From: Microbispora bryophytorum | Lineage (GTDB): Bacteria > Actinomycetota > Actinomycetes > Streptosporangiales > Streptosporangiaceae | Direction of reading: 5' to 3' | Assembly: GCF_006874465.1 (NCBI RefSeq) | Contig: NZ_VIRL01000017.1 | Span: 1 to 64,000, forward strand | Length of the DNA: 64,000 nucleotides | Part shown: one piece after another, positions 44,178 through 52,964 of the stretch | How the letters are laid out: the number at the start of each line of letters is the position of its first letter | Numbering within the stretch: position 1 is the stretch's first letter | Notes under the pieces: model-generated | What the model saw: only the letters and a program-made list of their open reading frames with translations | Told to the model about the DNA's origin: nothing | The model's database searches: none | Made by a program: the position numbers and the translations under genes

Positions 44178-44795
44178 GTGCGCCTGCGTCTCACGCCCCG
44201 TGAGGACAGCTACTACGACTTGTTCGCCGACTCGGCGAACAACCTCGTCACCGCATCGCGTCTGCTGGTCGAGATCATCAGCGACGGTTCGGACCGGGAG
44301 GGTCTGGCCGAGAAGATGCGCGCCTGCGAACACGCAGGCGACGAGCGCACTCACGCGATCATGAACCGGCTCAACGAGAGCTTCATCACGCCCTTCGACC
44401 GCGAGGACATCTACCGCCTCGCGTCGAATCTCGACGACGTGATGGACTACATGGAGGCTGCGGCCGACCTGATCGTCCTCTACCAGATCGACCACCTGCC
44501 CAAGGAGGTCGTACGCCAGGTGGAGGTCCTCGAACGGGCCGCCGAGCTGACGGCGGACGCGATGCCGCGTCTGCGGTCGATGCAGCACCTCAACGAATAC
44601 TGGATCGAGATCAACCGGCTCGAGAACCAGGCCGACCAGGTCTACCGCAGGCTGCTGGCGAAGTTGTTCAGCGGCGAGTACGACGCCCTCACCGTCATGA
44701 AGATGCGTGAGGTCATCGAGCAGCTTGAGCTCGCCGCGGACGCCTTCGAGCACGTCGCGAACACGATCGAGACGATCGCAGTCAAGGAAAGCTAA
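44178..44795 (+). CDS. DUF47 (PhoU-like) phosphate-transport accessory protein
   Basis: A 205-residue all-helical cytoplasmic protein: RLTPREDSYYDLFADSANNLVTASRLL, CEHAGDERTHAIMNRLNESFITPFDREDIYRLASNLDDVMDYMEAA. This is the DUF47/PhoU-like family that accompanies Pit transporters. The start is GTG 44178, with GGAG 7 nt upstream. Its TAA abuts the pit start directly. Confidence 0.95.
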   Translation: MRLRLTPREDSYYDLFADSANNLVTASRLLVEIISDGSDREGLAEKMRACEHAGDERTHAIMNRLNESFITPFDREDIYRLASNLDDVMDYMEAAADLIVLYQIDHLPKEVVRQVEVLERAAELTADAMPRLRSMQHLNEYWIEINRLENQADQVYRRLLAKLFSGEYDALTVMKMREVIEQLELAADAFEHVANTIETIAVKES

Positions 44796-45794
44796 GTGGA
44801 GCTTGCGCTTGTCATCGGCGTGATCGTCATCGCGCTGGCGTTCGACTACACGAACGGTTTCCATGACGCGGCGAACGCCATCGCCACCTCTGTCTCCACC
44901 CGCGCGCTGACGCCGCGCATCGCACTCCTCCTCGCCGCGGTCATGAACTTCATCGGCGCCCATCTCGGCACCGAGGTGGCCCAGACCGTGGGCAAGGGGA
45001 TCATCGATGCTCCGGACGGCACCCATGGGCTGCTCATCGTGGGCGGCGCACTCATCGGGGCGATCGTCTGGAACCTCATCACCTGGTACTTCGGCCTGCC
45101 CTCGTCGAGCAGCCACGCCCTGATCGGCGGACTGTGCGGCTCCGCCATCGCCGCCAGCGCGACCGTGCACTGGTCCGGGGTGCTGGAGAAGGTCGTCATC
45201 CCCATGATCTTGTCGCCTGTCATCGGGTTCGTCCTGGGCGGCATCATCATGACCATTCTTCTCTGGATCTTCCGCAAGTCCAACCCCCACCGCACCAGCC
45301 GGGGATTCCGGTACGTGCAGCCCGTGTCGGCGGCCGCCATCGCGCTCGGCCACGGACTGCAGGACGCGCAGAAGACGATGGGCGTGATCTTCCTGGCGCT
45401 CGTCGTCGGCGGATACGCCTCCCCGCAGAGCGGCATTCCCGAGTGGGTCATCACGGCCTCGGCCACGGCGATCTCTCTCGGCACGTACTCCGGTGGCTGG
45501 CGCATCATGCGGACGATGGGCAGGCGGATCATCCACCTGGACCCGCCGAGCGGTTTCGCGGCCGAGACGGCGGCGTCGTCGGTCCTCTACACCGCCGCCA
45601 TCGGGTTCGGCGCCCCGATCTCGACCACGCACACCATGACCTCCGCGATCATGGGTGTGGGCGCCACACGGCGGCTGTCGGCCGTACGGTGGGGCATAGC
45701 CGGCAACATCGTGACCGGGTGGATCCTGACGATCCCCGCCGCGGCCGTCGTCGCGGCGCTCGGCTACTTCCTCCTCAACCTCATCCTCGGATAG
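44796..45794 (+). CDS. pit: PiT-family inorganic phosphate transporter
   Basis: A 332-residue membrane transporter with the duplicated PiT signature: FDYTNGFHDAANAIATSVSTRAL near the N-terminus and FGAPISTTHTMTSAIMGVG in the second half, plus PSSSSHALIGGLCG. It carries metal-phosphate driven by H+ or Na+. The start is GTG 44796 immediately after the DUF47 stop. A terminator follows. Confidence 0.96.
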   Translation: MELALVIGVIVIALAFDYTNGFHDAANAIATSVSTRALTPRIALLLAAVMNFIGAHLGTEVAQTVGKGIIDAPDGTHGLLIVGGALIGAIVWNLITWYFGLPSSSSHALIGGLCGSAIAASATVHWSGVLEKVVIPMILSPVIGFVLGGIIMTILLWIFRKSNPHRTSRGFRYVQPVSAAAIALGHGLQDAQKTMGVIFLALVVGGYASPQSGIPEWVITASATAISLGTYSGGWRIMRTMGRRIIHLDPPSGFAAETAASSVLYTAAIGFGAPISTTHTMTSAIMGVGATRRLSAVRWGIAGNIVTGWILTIPAAAVVAALGYFLLNLILG

Positions 45795-45806
45795 ATCGCA
45801 CAGGAA

Positions 45807-45837
45807 ACGGGCCGGCCCCCGAAGGGGACCGGCCCGT
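45807..45837. terminator. Terminator between pit and mshD
   Basis: ACGGGCCGG / CCGGCCCGT with an inner CCCC-CGAA-GGGG stem-loop, between convergent genes. Confidence 0.88.
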
Positions 45838-45843
45838 CCGCGT

Positions 45844-46734
45844 TCAGCGCCGGTACATCACATCGGTATTCCACCGCGTGAACCCGAGCGACTCGTACAA
45901 CCGGACCGCCGCGGCGTTCTCCTCGTCCACGTAGAGCATGACCTGGGCGAGGCCGAGCGCGCGCAGGTGCGCGAGCCCGGCGAGCGTCAGCGCCCGGCCG
46001 AGACCCGTGCCGCGCTCGCCGGGCGCGACCCCCACCACGTAGACCTCCCCGATCGGCTCGTCGCCGCCGTGCACCTTGGTCCAGTGGAAGCCCGCCAATG
46101 CCTCCCCCCGTACGGCGAGAAAGAAGCCGGCGGGGTCGAACCACGACTCCCGCTCCCGTAGTTCGAGGTCGGCAGGCGTCCAGGAGCCCTGCTCGGGGTG
46201 GGTGGCGAAGGCCAGCGCGTTGAGCGTCAGCCATGCCTTCTCGTCGCGTCCCGGCTCGAACGTGCGCAGCCGTACGCCCTCGGGGAGGGCGGCGGCGGGC
46301 AGGGGTTCGGACAGCGGGCGGCGCATCTGCCACAGGGAGCGCGCCCGGGCCAGGCCCGCGCTCGCGGCGAGACGGGCGGCGCCGGGCAGGTCGCCGTGCG
46401 CCCACAGGCGCAGCCTGCCCCCGCTCGCCTCCAGCGCGTCGCCCAGCAGTCGCCGGCCCAGACCGCGCCCGCGGAAGGCGGGATGCACCACGAGTTCGCC
46501 GCTCGGCCCCTCCGCCGGGTCCGCCGGATCCAGGTGGGCGAAGCCCGCGACCTTTCCGTCCTCGTACAGCAGCACGGCTCTCGCGCCCGGCTCGGCGCCG
46601 TGGCGCACCTGGAGCATCACGTGCTCGTTGAGCGGACCGACACCATCGGCCTCGGCGGCCGCCTCCACCAGGGCGAGCACCGCCGCCACCTGCTCGTCAT
46701 CGAGCCGTTCCGTGATCTCCACGCGTACGTCCAT
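45844..46734 (-). CDS. mshD: Mycothiol synthase (MshD), double GNAT acetyltransferase
   Basis: A 296-residue cytoplasmic enzyme adding the acetyl group in the last step of mycothiol synthesis. Two GNAT domains are seen: the first with LVVHPAFRGRGLGRRLL, the second with GEVYVVGVAPGERGTGLGRALTLAGLAHL and ENAAAVRLYESLGFTRW. LNALAFATHPEQGSWTPADL and ESWFDPAGFFLA between them are typical of MshD. The start is ATG 46734 (MDVRVEI); an upstream in-frame extension has no support. Confidence 0.95.
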   Translation of the reverse strand: MDVRVEITERLDDEQVAAVLALVEAAAEADGVGPLNEHVMLQVRHGAEPGARAVLLYEDGKVAGFAHLDPADPAEGPSGELVVHPAFRGRGLGRRLLGDALEASGGRLRLWAHGDLPGAARLAASAGLARARSLWQMRRPLSEPLPAAALPEGVRLRTFEPGRDEKAWLTLNALAFATHPEQGSWTPADLELRERESWFDPAGFFLAVRGEALAGFHWTKVHGGDEPIGEVYVVGVAPGERGTGLGRALTLAGLAHLRALGLAQVMLYVDEENAAAVRLYESLGFTRWNTDVMYRR

Positions 46735-46864
46735 GTCTGGCACGATAAGTGAAGGCCCGGCGATCTCCCTACCGGGCTTCGGCAATAGACGCCATGGGTT
46801 TACCCCCTGAATCGTTATCTTTGCGCCATTTCCTGCTTAGATCCCGGCCCTACTGTCGGAGGTC

Positions 46865-48649
46865 ATGACCCGAGCATCCCTGACGCGACTGGCCATCGCC
46901 GGCGCCGCTATGGTCGGCGTCGCGGCCCTCACGATGGGCACGGCAGCCGCATCTCCCGGTCCCAAGCCCCCCAAGCCTGACAAGCCCGGCCCCTCCGTTC
47001 CCATCCGGTTGCTGACCATCAACGACCTCCACGGCAACCTGGAGCCCCCGACCGGGTCCAGCTCCCGGATCCTCGACCCGAACGGCGCGAACACCGACAC
47101 CGACGGCTCGCTCACCGGCATCGCCGGTGCGAAATACTCGATCGCGGGCGGCGCGTCCTACCTGGCCGCCCACCTCAAGCAGCTACGCGACCCCAACACC
47201 CTCCTGGTGGCCGCGGGCGACCTCATCGGCGCGTCGCCGCTGCTGTCGGCCGCCTACCACGACGAGCCGACCGTCGCCCTGCTCGACAAGCTCGGCCTGG
47301 TCACCTCCTCGGCCGGCAACCACGAGTTCGACGAGGGCATCGACGAGCTCAACCGCATCACGAACGGCGGCTGCCACCCGGTCGACGGCTGCTCCCCGGC
47401 GGGTGAGTGGAAGGGCACGAAGTTCGACTATCTCGGGGCGAACGTGCTCAAGGAGGGCAACGGCGACTACGCCCTGCCGCCCTTCTACGTCAAGAAGATC
47501 AAGGGGGTGGACATCGGCTTCATCGGCCTGGTGACCCAGACCACTCCGAACATCGTCACCGCCGCCGGCATCAAGGGCCTGCAGTTCACCGAGGAGGTCG
47601 CGGCGGCCAACAAGGCGTCGAAGTACCTCGCCCAGCACGGGGTCAAGGCGCAGGTCGTGCTGGTCCACGAGGGTGACAACATCAACCCGAACCAGGACCC
47701 CAGCTCGTGTCCGGTCGTCCCCGGCAACGGCTCGCGGATCGCCACGGGCCTCGACCCGCAGATCGACATGGTCATCAGCGGCCACAGCCACCAGGCGTAC
47801 GTCTGCAAGGTGAAGGACCCGGCCGGTCAGGACCGCGTCTACACCCAGGGCTCGTCGTTCGGCCGCGCGATCACGCAGATCGACTTCCGCGTCGACCACA
47901 AGACCAAGGACGTCATCCGCTCCAGCGTCGTCGCCAAGAACAACGTGGTGACCCGCACCGTCACCCCGGACGCCGACACCGAGGCGTACATCAAGACCTG
48001 GCAGGAGCGGGTCTCGACCGTCGCAGACAAGCCGATCGGCAAGATCACGGCCAACATCGGGCGCGGCAGCAACGTGGGCGAGACACCGCTCGGCGACCTC
48101 ATCGCCGACGCGCAGCTTGAGGCGACCAAGGACGGCGGCGACGCGGAGATCGCGCTGATGAACCCGGGCGGCGTCCGCACCGACCTGACCTACGCCCAGA
48201 GCGGCTCCGAGGGCGACGGCGTCGTGACGTACGGCGAGGCCTTCCAGGTGCAGCCGTTCAACAACCTCATGCAGGTCGTCACGCTCACCGGGGCCCAGCT
48301 CAAGGCGCTGCTGGAGCAGCAGATCTGGACGGTCGACCCCGCGACGGGCGGGATCACCCAGCGGATCCTCCAGCCGTCCTCGTCGCTGACCTACACCTTC
48401 GACACGACGAAGCCTGTGGGCTCGCGGGTCTCCGACATCAAGATCAACGGCACTGCGGTGACCGACACCCAGCAGATCCGGGTGGCCGCCAACAACTTCC
48501 TCGTCGGCGGCGGCGACGGCTTCGGCGTCTTCACCCAGGGCACGAACCTGTGGAGCGGCCCGCTGGACATCGACGCGTTCGTCGCCTACATGGGCGCGCA
48601 CTCGCCGATCGCCCCGCCGGCCACCGGCCGGATCAACCTCATCCGGTGA
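46865..48649 (+). CDS. Secreted 5'-nucleotidase/UshA-like metallophosphatase
   Basis: A 594-residue extracytoplasmic protein: signal peptide to about residue 30, a Pro/Lys-rich tether, then a calcineurin-like domain (LLTINDLHGNL, VAAGDLIGASP, SAGNHEFDEG, VLVHEGDN, VISGHSHQAYV) with all metal ligands. A 5'-nucleotidase C-terminal domain follows (LIADAQLEAT, LMNPGGVRTDL, YGEAFQVQPFNNLMQVVTLTG). It releases phosphate and nucleosides outside the cell. ATG 46865 is preceded by TACTGT 8 nt upstream and GGAGG only 2 nt away, so initiation may be leaderless. The 130 bp to mshD hold divergent promoters. Confidence 0.95.
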   Translation: MTRASLTRLAIAGAAMVGVAALTMGTAAASPGPKPPKPDKPGPSVPIRLLTINDLHGNLEPPTGSSSRILDPNGANTDTDGSLTGIAGAKYSIAGGASYLAAHLKQLRDPNTLLVAAGDLIGASPLLSAAYHDEPTVALLDKLGLVTSSAGNHEFDEGIDELNRITNGGCHPVDGCSPAGEWKGTKFDYLGANVLKEGNGDYALPPFYVKKIKGVDIGFIGLVTQTTPNIVTAAGIKGLQFTEEVAAANKASKYLAQHGVKAQVVLVHEGDNINPNQDPSSCPVVPGNGSRIATGLDPQIDMVISGHSHQAYVCKVKDPAGQDRVYTQGSSFGRAITQIDFRVDHKTKDVIRSSVVAKNNVVTRTVTPDADTEAYIKTWQERVSTVADKPIGKITANIGRGSNVGETPLGDLIADAQLEATKDGGDAEIALMNPGGVRTDLTYAQSGSEGDGVVTYGEAFQVQPFNNLMQVVTLTGAQLKALLEQQIWTVDPATGGITQRILQPSSSLTYTFDTTKPVGSRVSDIKINGTAVTDTQQIRVAANNFLVGGGDGFGVFTQGTNLWSGPLDIDAFVAYMGAHSPIAPPATGRINLIR

Positions 48650-48697
48650 TCGGCCGAAAGGCGATGATCGCCGAAAAGTAATGATCGGTTGAAAAGC
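48650..48697. repeat. Short imperfect tandem repeat
   Basis: Three units of about 17 bp of the form GATGATCGCCGAAAAG follow the nucleotidase stop directly and lead into the terminator. Confidence 0.5.
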
Positions 48698-48728
48698 GAT
48701 GGCCCGCCCCCGTCAGGGGTGGGCCATC
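48698..48728. terminator. Terminator between nucleotidase and glnR
   Basis: GATGGCCC and GGGCCATC pair around a CCCC/GGGG inner stem. The right arm touches the glnR stop codon. Confidence 0.85.
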
Positions 48729-49434
48729 AGCGTCTGGCGGGTTCGGCCTCGTTCTGTTCGCCGCGATCGGGGACGAAGCGGTAGCCCACGTTGCGGACGG
48801 TTCCGATGAGCGCCTCGTATTCGGCGCCCAGCTTGGCGCGCAGGCGCCGTACGTGCACGTCCACGGTGCGGGTGCCGCCGAAGTAGTCGTAGCCCCAGAC
48901 CTCCTGCAGCAGCTGGGCGCGGGTGAAGACCCGGCCCGGGTGCTGGGCGAGGTACTTCAGCAGCTCGAACTCCTTGAAGGTGAGGTCCAGCGCGCGCCCG
49001 CGCAGCCGGGCCGTGTAGGTGGCCTCGTCGATCGACAGGTCACCGCTGCGGATCTCGTCGGGGACCTCGTCGGCGGATGCCAGCGACAGCCGCCCGACCG
49101 CCATCCGCAGCCGGGCCTCGACCTCCGCCGGGCCCGCGGTGTCGAGGATCACGTCGTCCACGCCCCACTCCGCCGTCATCGCCGCGAGGCCGCCCTCGGT
49201 CACGATCGCCATCAGCGGGCAGGTGACGCCGGTCGTGCGCAGCAGCCGGCACAGGCTTTTGGCCTGCACGAGCTCGCGGCGCGCGTCCACCAGGATGGCG
49301 TCCGCCGGGGGCGTGTCGATCAGTGCGGAGGCCTCGGCGGGTGCGACCCGCACCGAGTGCAGCAGTAGTCCGAGTGCCGGGAGTGTCTCCGCCGATGGCT
49401 CCAGAGCGTTGGTCAGCAGGAGCAGATTGCTCAC
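48727..49434 (-). CDS. glnR: GlnR, orphan OmpR-type global nitrogen regulator
   Basis: A 235-residue atypical response regulator. [37 protein letters not shown] and [53 protein letters not shown] are the GlnR receiver and winged helix. Asp50 is kept, but the acidic pair and Lys of normal receivers are missing, as in known GlnR, which does not depend on a partner kinase (family knowledge). The start is GTG 49434 with GAGG 5 nt upstream. No kinase gene is adjacent. Confidence 0.95.
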   Translation of the reverse strand: MSNLLLLTNALEPSAETLPALGLLLHSVRVAPAEASALIDTPPADAILVDARRELVQAKSLCRLLRTTGVTCPLMAIVTEGGLAAMTAEWGVDDVILDTAGPAEVEARLRMAVGRLSLASADEVPDEIRSGDLSIDEATYTARLRGRALDLTFKEFELLKYLAQHPGRVFTRAQLLQEVWGYDYFGGTRTVDVHVRRLRAKLGAEYEALIGTVRNVGYRFVPDRGEQNEAEPARR

Positions 49435-49581
49435 ATGAGCCTCCTCGCACCATGTCGGCTCGGCGCCGTTTGCAGCACTGGAAACCGCGACAGCCGTACA
49501 AACACGTAAGGACCCGGGGGCCACATCGCCCGAGTCCATTAATTCGTAGGGTAGCTCACACGAAGTTTGGGTCCAATGTGC

Positions 49582-49606
49582 GTCACCCGTGTGAACAACA
49601 CGTCAC
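49582..49606. promoter_or_regulatory. Possible GlnR box
   Basis: GTCAC-n6-GAACA followed by a further GTCAC lies upstream of glnR, resembling the GTnAC-n6-GAAAC form of GlnR sites. The match is loose. The 247-bp gap holds no gene. Confidence 0.3.
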
Positions 49607-49681
49607 GTGGTTTAGCGCCGTAACGTGACGGTGACGGTGAGCTTCCACGAGGTGACGTGAGAGTGAGGGGAGCGGCACGCT

Positions 49682-49930
49682 ATGGCCAGGGGAACGATCC
49701 GCTACTGGGCGGCGGCCAAGGAGGCCGCAGGCGTGCCGGAGGAGCCGTTCGACGCCGAGACGCTGGGAGACCTGCTCGCGGGGATCTCCCGCGATCCGGC
49801 CGTCGAGCGCGTGCTGCGCCGGTGCTCCTTCCTCGTCGACGGCGCACCCGCGGGCACGCGCGATCCGGCGACGATCGACCTTCCCGACGGTGCCGTGGTC
49901 GAGGTTTTACCCCCCTTCGCCGGGGGATGA
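49682..49930 (+). CDS. MoaD/ThiS-family sulfur-carrier protein
   Basis: An 82-residue beta-grasp protein: GTIRYWAAAKEAAGVPEE at the start and VVEVLPPFAGG at the end, with the terminal Gly-Gly that is thiocarboxylated. The likely role is sulfur transfer for molybdopterin or a related cofactor. ATG 49682 has GGGGAG about 10 nt upstream. It precedes the DUF2993 gene by 40 bp. Confidence 0.92.
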   Translation: MARGTIRYWAAAKEAAGVPEEPFDAETLGDLLAGISRDPAVERVLRRCSFLVDGAPAGTRDPATIDLPDGAVVEVLPPFAGG

Positions 49931-49970
49931 GCGACTACTCTGATCACAATGGCGCCTTCGGAGGGGTCGG

Positions 49971-50651
49971 ATGCGCAAGTTGGTCGTTGCCGTGGCCCTG
50001 CTGGCCATCGTGCTCGTCGTGCTCGACCGGGTCGCCGTGGTCGGGGTGCAGCGTGAGATCGCCCGCCAGATCGAGGCGAAGTACGACCTGACGGAGACCC
50101 CGTCGGTGCAGGTCAAGGGCATACCGTTCCTCACCCAGGCCATATCGGGCCGGTACGAGGAGATCAGCATCGGCATCGGGAAGACGGAGCGGGAGGGCGT
50201 GCAGCTCGAACGCATCGACGCCACGCTCTACGGCGTCACCGCCCCGCTCTCCGACCTGATCCAGAACGCCTCGGCCGCCGAGATCAGGGCCGACCGCGTG
50301 ACGGGGACCGTGGTCATCTCCCGGCAGACCCTCTCGGCCCGCGCGCCGCGCGGCATGAAGGTCGAGGGCACCGACGGTGACGAGCTCCGCGTCTCCGGCA
50401 ACGTGACCGCGTTCGGGAACCAGGTGCCGGTCACCGCCGACATGAAGATCCAGGTGGTCCAGGGCGGGATACGGCTCACGCCCACGAACGTGAAGATCGC
50501 CGGCGGTATCCCCGTGCCGAACCCCGAGCGGTACATCTCGTTCACCGTGCCCGTGAAGAATCTGCCGCTCAACCTCAGGATCACCCGCGTGAAGTCGACC
50601 AGCGAAGGGCTCGCGGTGCAGGGCACCGCGTCCGATGTCCCCCTCCGATGA
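49971..50651 (+). CDS. DUF2993 (LmeA-like) lipid-binding envelope protein
   Basis: A 226-residue protein with an N-terminal signal or anchor helix (KLVVAVALLAIVLVVLDRVAV) and a DUF2993 body (ETPSVQVKGIPFLTQAISGRYEEISIGI, NPERYISFTVPVKNLPLNLRIT). Relatives bind envelope lipids (family knowledge). ATG 49971 has GGAGGGG upstream. Confidence 0.9.
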   Translation: MRKLVVAVALLAIVLVVLDRVAVVGVQREIARQIEAKYDLTETPSVQVKGIPFLTQAISGRYEEISIGIGKTEREGVQLERIDATLYGVTAPLSDLIQNASAAEIRADRVTGTVVISRQTLSARAPRGMKVEGTDGDELRVSGNVTAFGNQVPVTADMKIQVVQGGIRLTPTNVKIAGGIPVPNPERYISFTVPVKNLPLNLRITRVKSTSEGLAVQGTASDVPLR

Positions 50652-50712
50652 AGGCTCGCGTGACGGTCGTCACACCGCCGAACCATCGCGCCCCGGCGTA
50701 CGTGATGAGGGT

Positions 50713-51225
50713 GTGAGTCCAGCCGGAACGGCCGACGAGGAGCTCATACGCGCACTTTGGGAAGATCACGGAGGGCCGCTGTACGGCTACGTGCTGCGGT
50801 TGACCGGTGATCGGGGCAGGGCGGAGGACGTGGTGCAGGAGACGCTGCTTCGGGCCTGGCGGCATCCCTCCGGGCTCCAGGGACGCCCGGTTCGCGCGTG
50901 GCTGTTCACCGTCGCCCGCAATCTCGTCGTCGACCAGCACCGGGCCCGCAAGTCCAGGCCGCAGGAGACGGGGGACGAGGCGCTCGCCGTGCTGCCCGCC
51001 GCCGACGAGCTGGAACGGGCCGTCGAGTCGTGGGGAGTGGCGGAGGCGCTGGCCTCTCTCAGAGCGGAGCACCGCGAGGTGCTCCTGGAGACGTACTACC
51101 GGGGGAGATCGGTGAAGGAGGCGTCGGAGGTCCTCGGCATCCCACCGGGAACGGTGAAGTCGCGGACCTACTACGCCCTCCGGGCGCTGAAGCTCGCCCT
51201 GGAGGAACGGGGGCTGGCACCATGA
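50713..51225 (+). CDS. ECF RNA polymerase sigma factor
   Basis: A protein of about 170 residues with region 2 (ELIRALWEDHGGPLYGYVLRLTGDRGRAEDVVQETLLRAWRH) and region 4 (HREVLLETYYRGRSVKEASEVLGIPPGTVKSRTYYALRAL). The start is GTG 50713, just before the conserved part. ATG 50635 would add 26 low-complexity residues and overlap the previous gene. Its stop overlaps the anti-sigma ATG, so the pair is coupled. Confidence 0.93.
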   Translation: MSPAGTADEELIRALWEDHGGPLYGYVLRLTGDRGRAEDVVQETLLRAWRHPSGLQGRPVRAWLFTVARNLVVDQHRARKSRPQETGDEALAVLPAADELERAVESWGVAEALASLRAEHREVLLETYYRGRSVKEASEVLGIPPGTVKSRTYYALRALKLALEERGLAP

Positions 51226-52262
51226 CCTGCGAGGAGGTGCGGATCTCGCTCGGCGCGTACGTGCTGGGGGCGCTCGACGCCGAGGAGACCGCCGAGGTCG
51301 AGGCCCACCTGGACACCTGCGCGGCCTGCCGGGCGGAGCTGGCCGAGCTGTCCGGGCTGCCGCCGTTGCTCGCCCGCGTGTCGGCCGAGGACATCGAGCG
51401 CGCCGCCGCGCCGCCGCGCAGCGTGCTCGACGGTGTCTTCGCTGATGTTCTGGCAAATGCTCTCGCGGATGCGGGTTCCAATCCGCGTGCGGGCGCAGGT
51501 CCCGGCACGGCGCCGGCGGTCGCGGCGTCCGCCCGGCGCGGGCGCCGGTCCCGCGTGCTGCTGGCGCTCGCCGCGTCCGTCGTCGTCGCGGCCGTGGGAG
51601 GCACGGCGTGGGTGTCGGCGGCGCAGAGGGGCTCGGAGGGCACTGCAGCGGGGTCGGTCGCCGCGGCCCCGGACCAGGCGAGCCGTGCGGCGAAAGGCCA
51701 GGCTGCACCGGATCAGGCAGCGCAGGACCGGGCAGCCCAGGACCGTGCGGCCCAGGACCAGACGGCGCAGGACCTGGCGGGCCGGGCCGACAAGTCGGCG
51801 GAGGCATTCGGAGAGCCCTTCGCCGCCCAGGAGTCGCCCGCGCCCTTGTCATCGTCCGGGCCCGTGTCCTCCTCCGCGCCCTCGGCCGCGCCATCCGACG
51901 GAGTCATGGCGAGGAAGGCCGATCCGTCGCGCGCTGAGGCGACCGCCACCGCGCCGGCCACACCGTCCGAGGCGCGCGGAAGCAGCGGCGACGCGCGCAT
52001 CGTCGTGCGGTTTGCGCCGCACGACGGCGGGACGCAGGTCGTCGCCAGGGTCGCCGGAGTCCCCGCGGGCACGGTCGGTACGTGGCGCGCGGTCGCCAAG
52101 GACGGCACGGTCTCGACCCTCGGCAGCTGGACCGTGGGCAGAGGCGAATATCGCGGTCAGAAGATGGTCCTCGAAGGCTCGACGGCGTTGCGGCCCGGCC
52201 AGATCGACCGGATCGAGCTCGTCGACACGGGTGGCCGCGTCCTGGTGGCCGCCAGGCCGTGA
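51222..52262 (+). CDS. Zinc-finger anti-sigma factor, membrane-anchored
   Basis: A 346-residue protein. The ZAS domain has His29, Cys33 and Cys36 in HLDTCAAC plus Cys3. One transmembrane helix (VLLALAASVVVAAVGGTAWV, about residue 110-130) leads to an extracellular part with a 5-residue repeat (AAQDR-like, about 160-185), a Ser/Pro/Ala linker and a C-terminal domain (VRFAPHDGGTQVVARVAGVPAGTVGTW) like anti-sigma-K-type folds. It holds the sigma factor inactive until an envelope signal arrives (family knowledge). Confidence 0.93.
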   Translation: MTCEEVRISLGAYVLGALDAEETAEVEAHLDTCAACRAELAELSGLPPLLARVSAEDIERAAAPPRSVLDGVFADVLANALADAGSNPRAGAGPGTAPAVAASARRGRRSRVLLALAASVVVAAVGGTAWVSAAQRGSEGTAAGSVAAAPDQASRAAKGQAAPDQAAQDRAAQDRAAQDQTAQDLAGRADKSAEAFGEPFAAQESPAPLSSSGPVSSSAPSAAPSDGVMARKADPSRAEATATAPATPSEARGSSGDARIVVRFAPHDGGTQVVARVAGVPAGTVGTWRAVAKDGTVSTLGSWTVGRGEYRGQKMVLEGSTALRPGQIDRIELVDTGGRVLVAARP

Positions 52263-52341
52263 CCCTAGCCGTGACCTCTCACTGTGACTTCACCGTGATC
52301 CGGCGCGGGAATCAGCCGCACCCGGCGTACGGTTGCAGACG

Positions 52342-52791
52342 GTGATGGCAGGGATCGCGACCGTCGTGACCACGCTCGTGCTGGGCGTGGTCATCGGGCT
52401 GGTCCTGAAACGGCGCGACGGAAGGATGCGGGTCGTGGAACACGCCCCGGTGACGAGCGCGGATCTCGCCGCCGACCTCGGCGAGCGTGCCACGCTGGTG
52501 CAGTTCTCGACCGCGTTCTGCCAGCCCTGCCGGGCGACGCGCCGGATCCTGGACGAGGTGGCCGCCATGGTGCCCGGGGTCCGCCACGTGGAGATCGACG
52601 CGGAGTCGCGCCTCGATCTGGTCAGGCGATTCGGCGTCCTGCGCACCCCGACCGTGCTCGTCCTCGACGGGGCGGGCAACGTGGTGAAGAGGGCGTCCGG
52701 CCTGCCGCGTAAGGCCGATGTCATCGGCGCGCTCGGCGCGGCCGTGGACGGCACGTCTCACGGACCGTCTCAAGCATCGGACAAGGTGTGA
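52342..52791 (+). CDS. Membrane-anchored thioredoxin-like protein
   Basis: A protein of about 149 residues: one N-terminal helix (ATVVTTLVLGVVIGLVL), then a thioredoxin fold with LVQFSTAFCQPCRATRRILDEVA (CQPC active site) and the cis-Pro segment GVLRTPTVLVLD. The start is GTG 52342 or ATG 52345. TACGGT 8 nt before the GTG suggests a leaderless message. It lies just before the sulfur-transfer operon. Confidence 0.9.
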   Translation: MMAGIATVVTTLVLGVVIGLVLKRRDGRMRVVEHAPVTSADLAADLGERATLVQFSTAFCQPCRATRRILDEVAAMVPGVRHVEIDAESRLDLVRRFGVLRTPTVLVLDGAGNVVKRASGLPRKADVIGALGAAVDGTSHGPSQASDKV

Positions 52792-52823
52792 CAGATGCCG
52801 AGACGGAAGGTACTGTCGTGGTC

Positions 52824-52907
52824 ATGACTCCCACGACAGAGCTGCTCACGAAGCGCCGCGCGGTGGACTTCTGCCGCGTCGCGACCTCGCTCTGTCGCAT
52901 GGCCTGA
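52824..52907 (+). CDS. 27-residue Cys-containing leader peptide of the sulfur operon
   Basis: The ORF MTPTTELLTKRRAVDFCRVA.. ends with TSLCRMA and has Cys17 and Cys24. TACTGT ends 7 nt before the ATG with no ribosome site, so it is probably leaderless. Actinobacterial leader peptides with RR-x-VDxxRV..xLC motifs occur before sulfur genes, and mycobacterial ones are known as cysteine-responsive attenuators. It lies 57 bp before the DUF4395-rhodanese-DUF1416 operon, the expected target. Confidence 0.8.
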   Translation: MTPTTELLTKRRAVDFCRVATSLCRMA

Positions 52908-52964
52908 GGGTGATTCCTGCGACTTCGTGTCGCTTTCCATGAATCCTTCAGGAGCATCCCCACG

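Noticed and set aside
47183-48601. A 472-codon open frame on the minus strand
   Set aside because: Shadow of the 5'-nucleotidase; the translation is repetitive Val/Asp/Arg without motifs.
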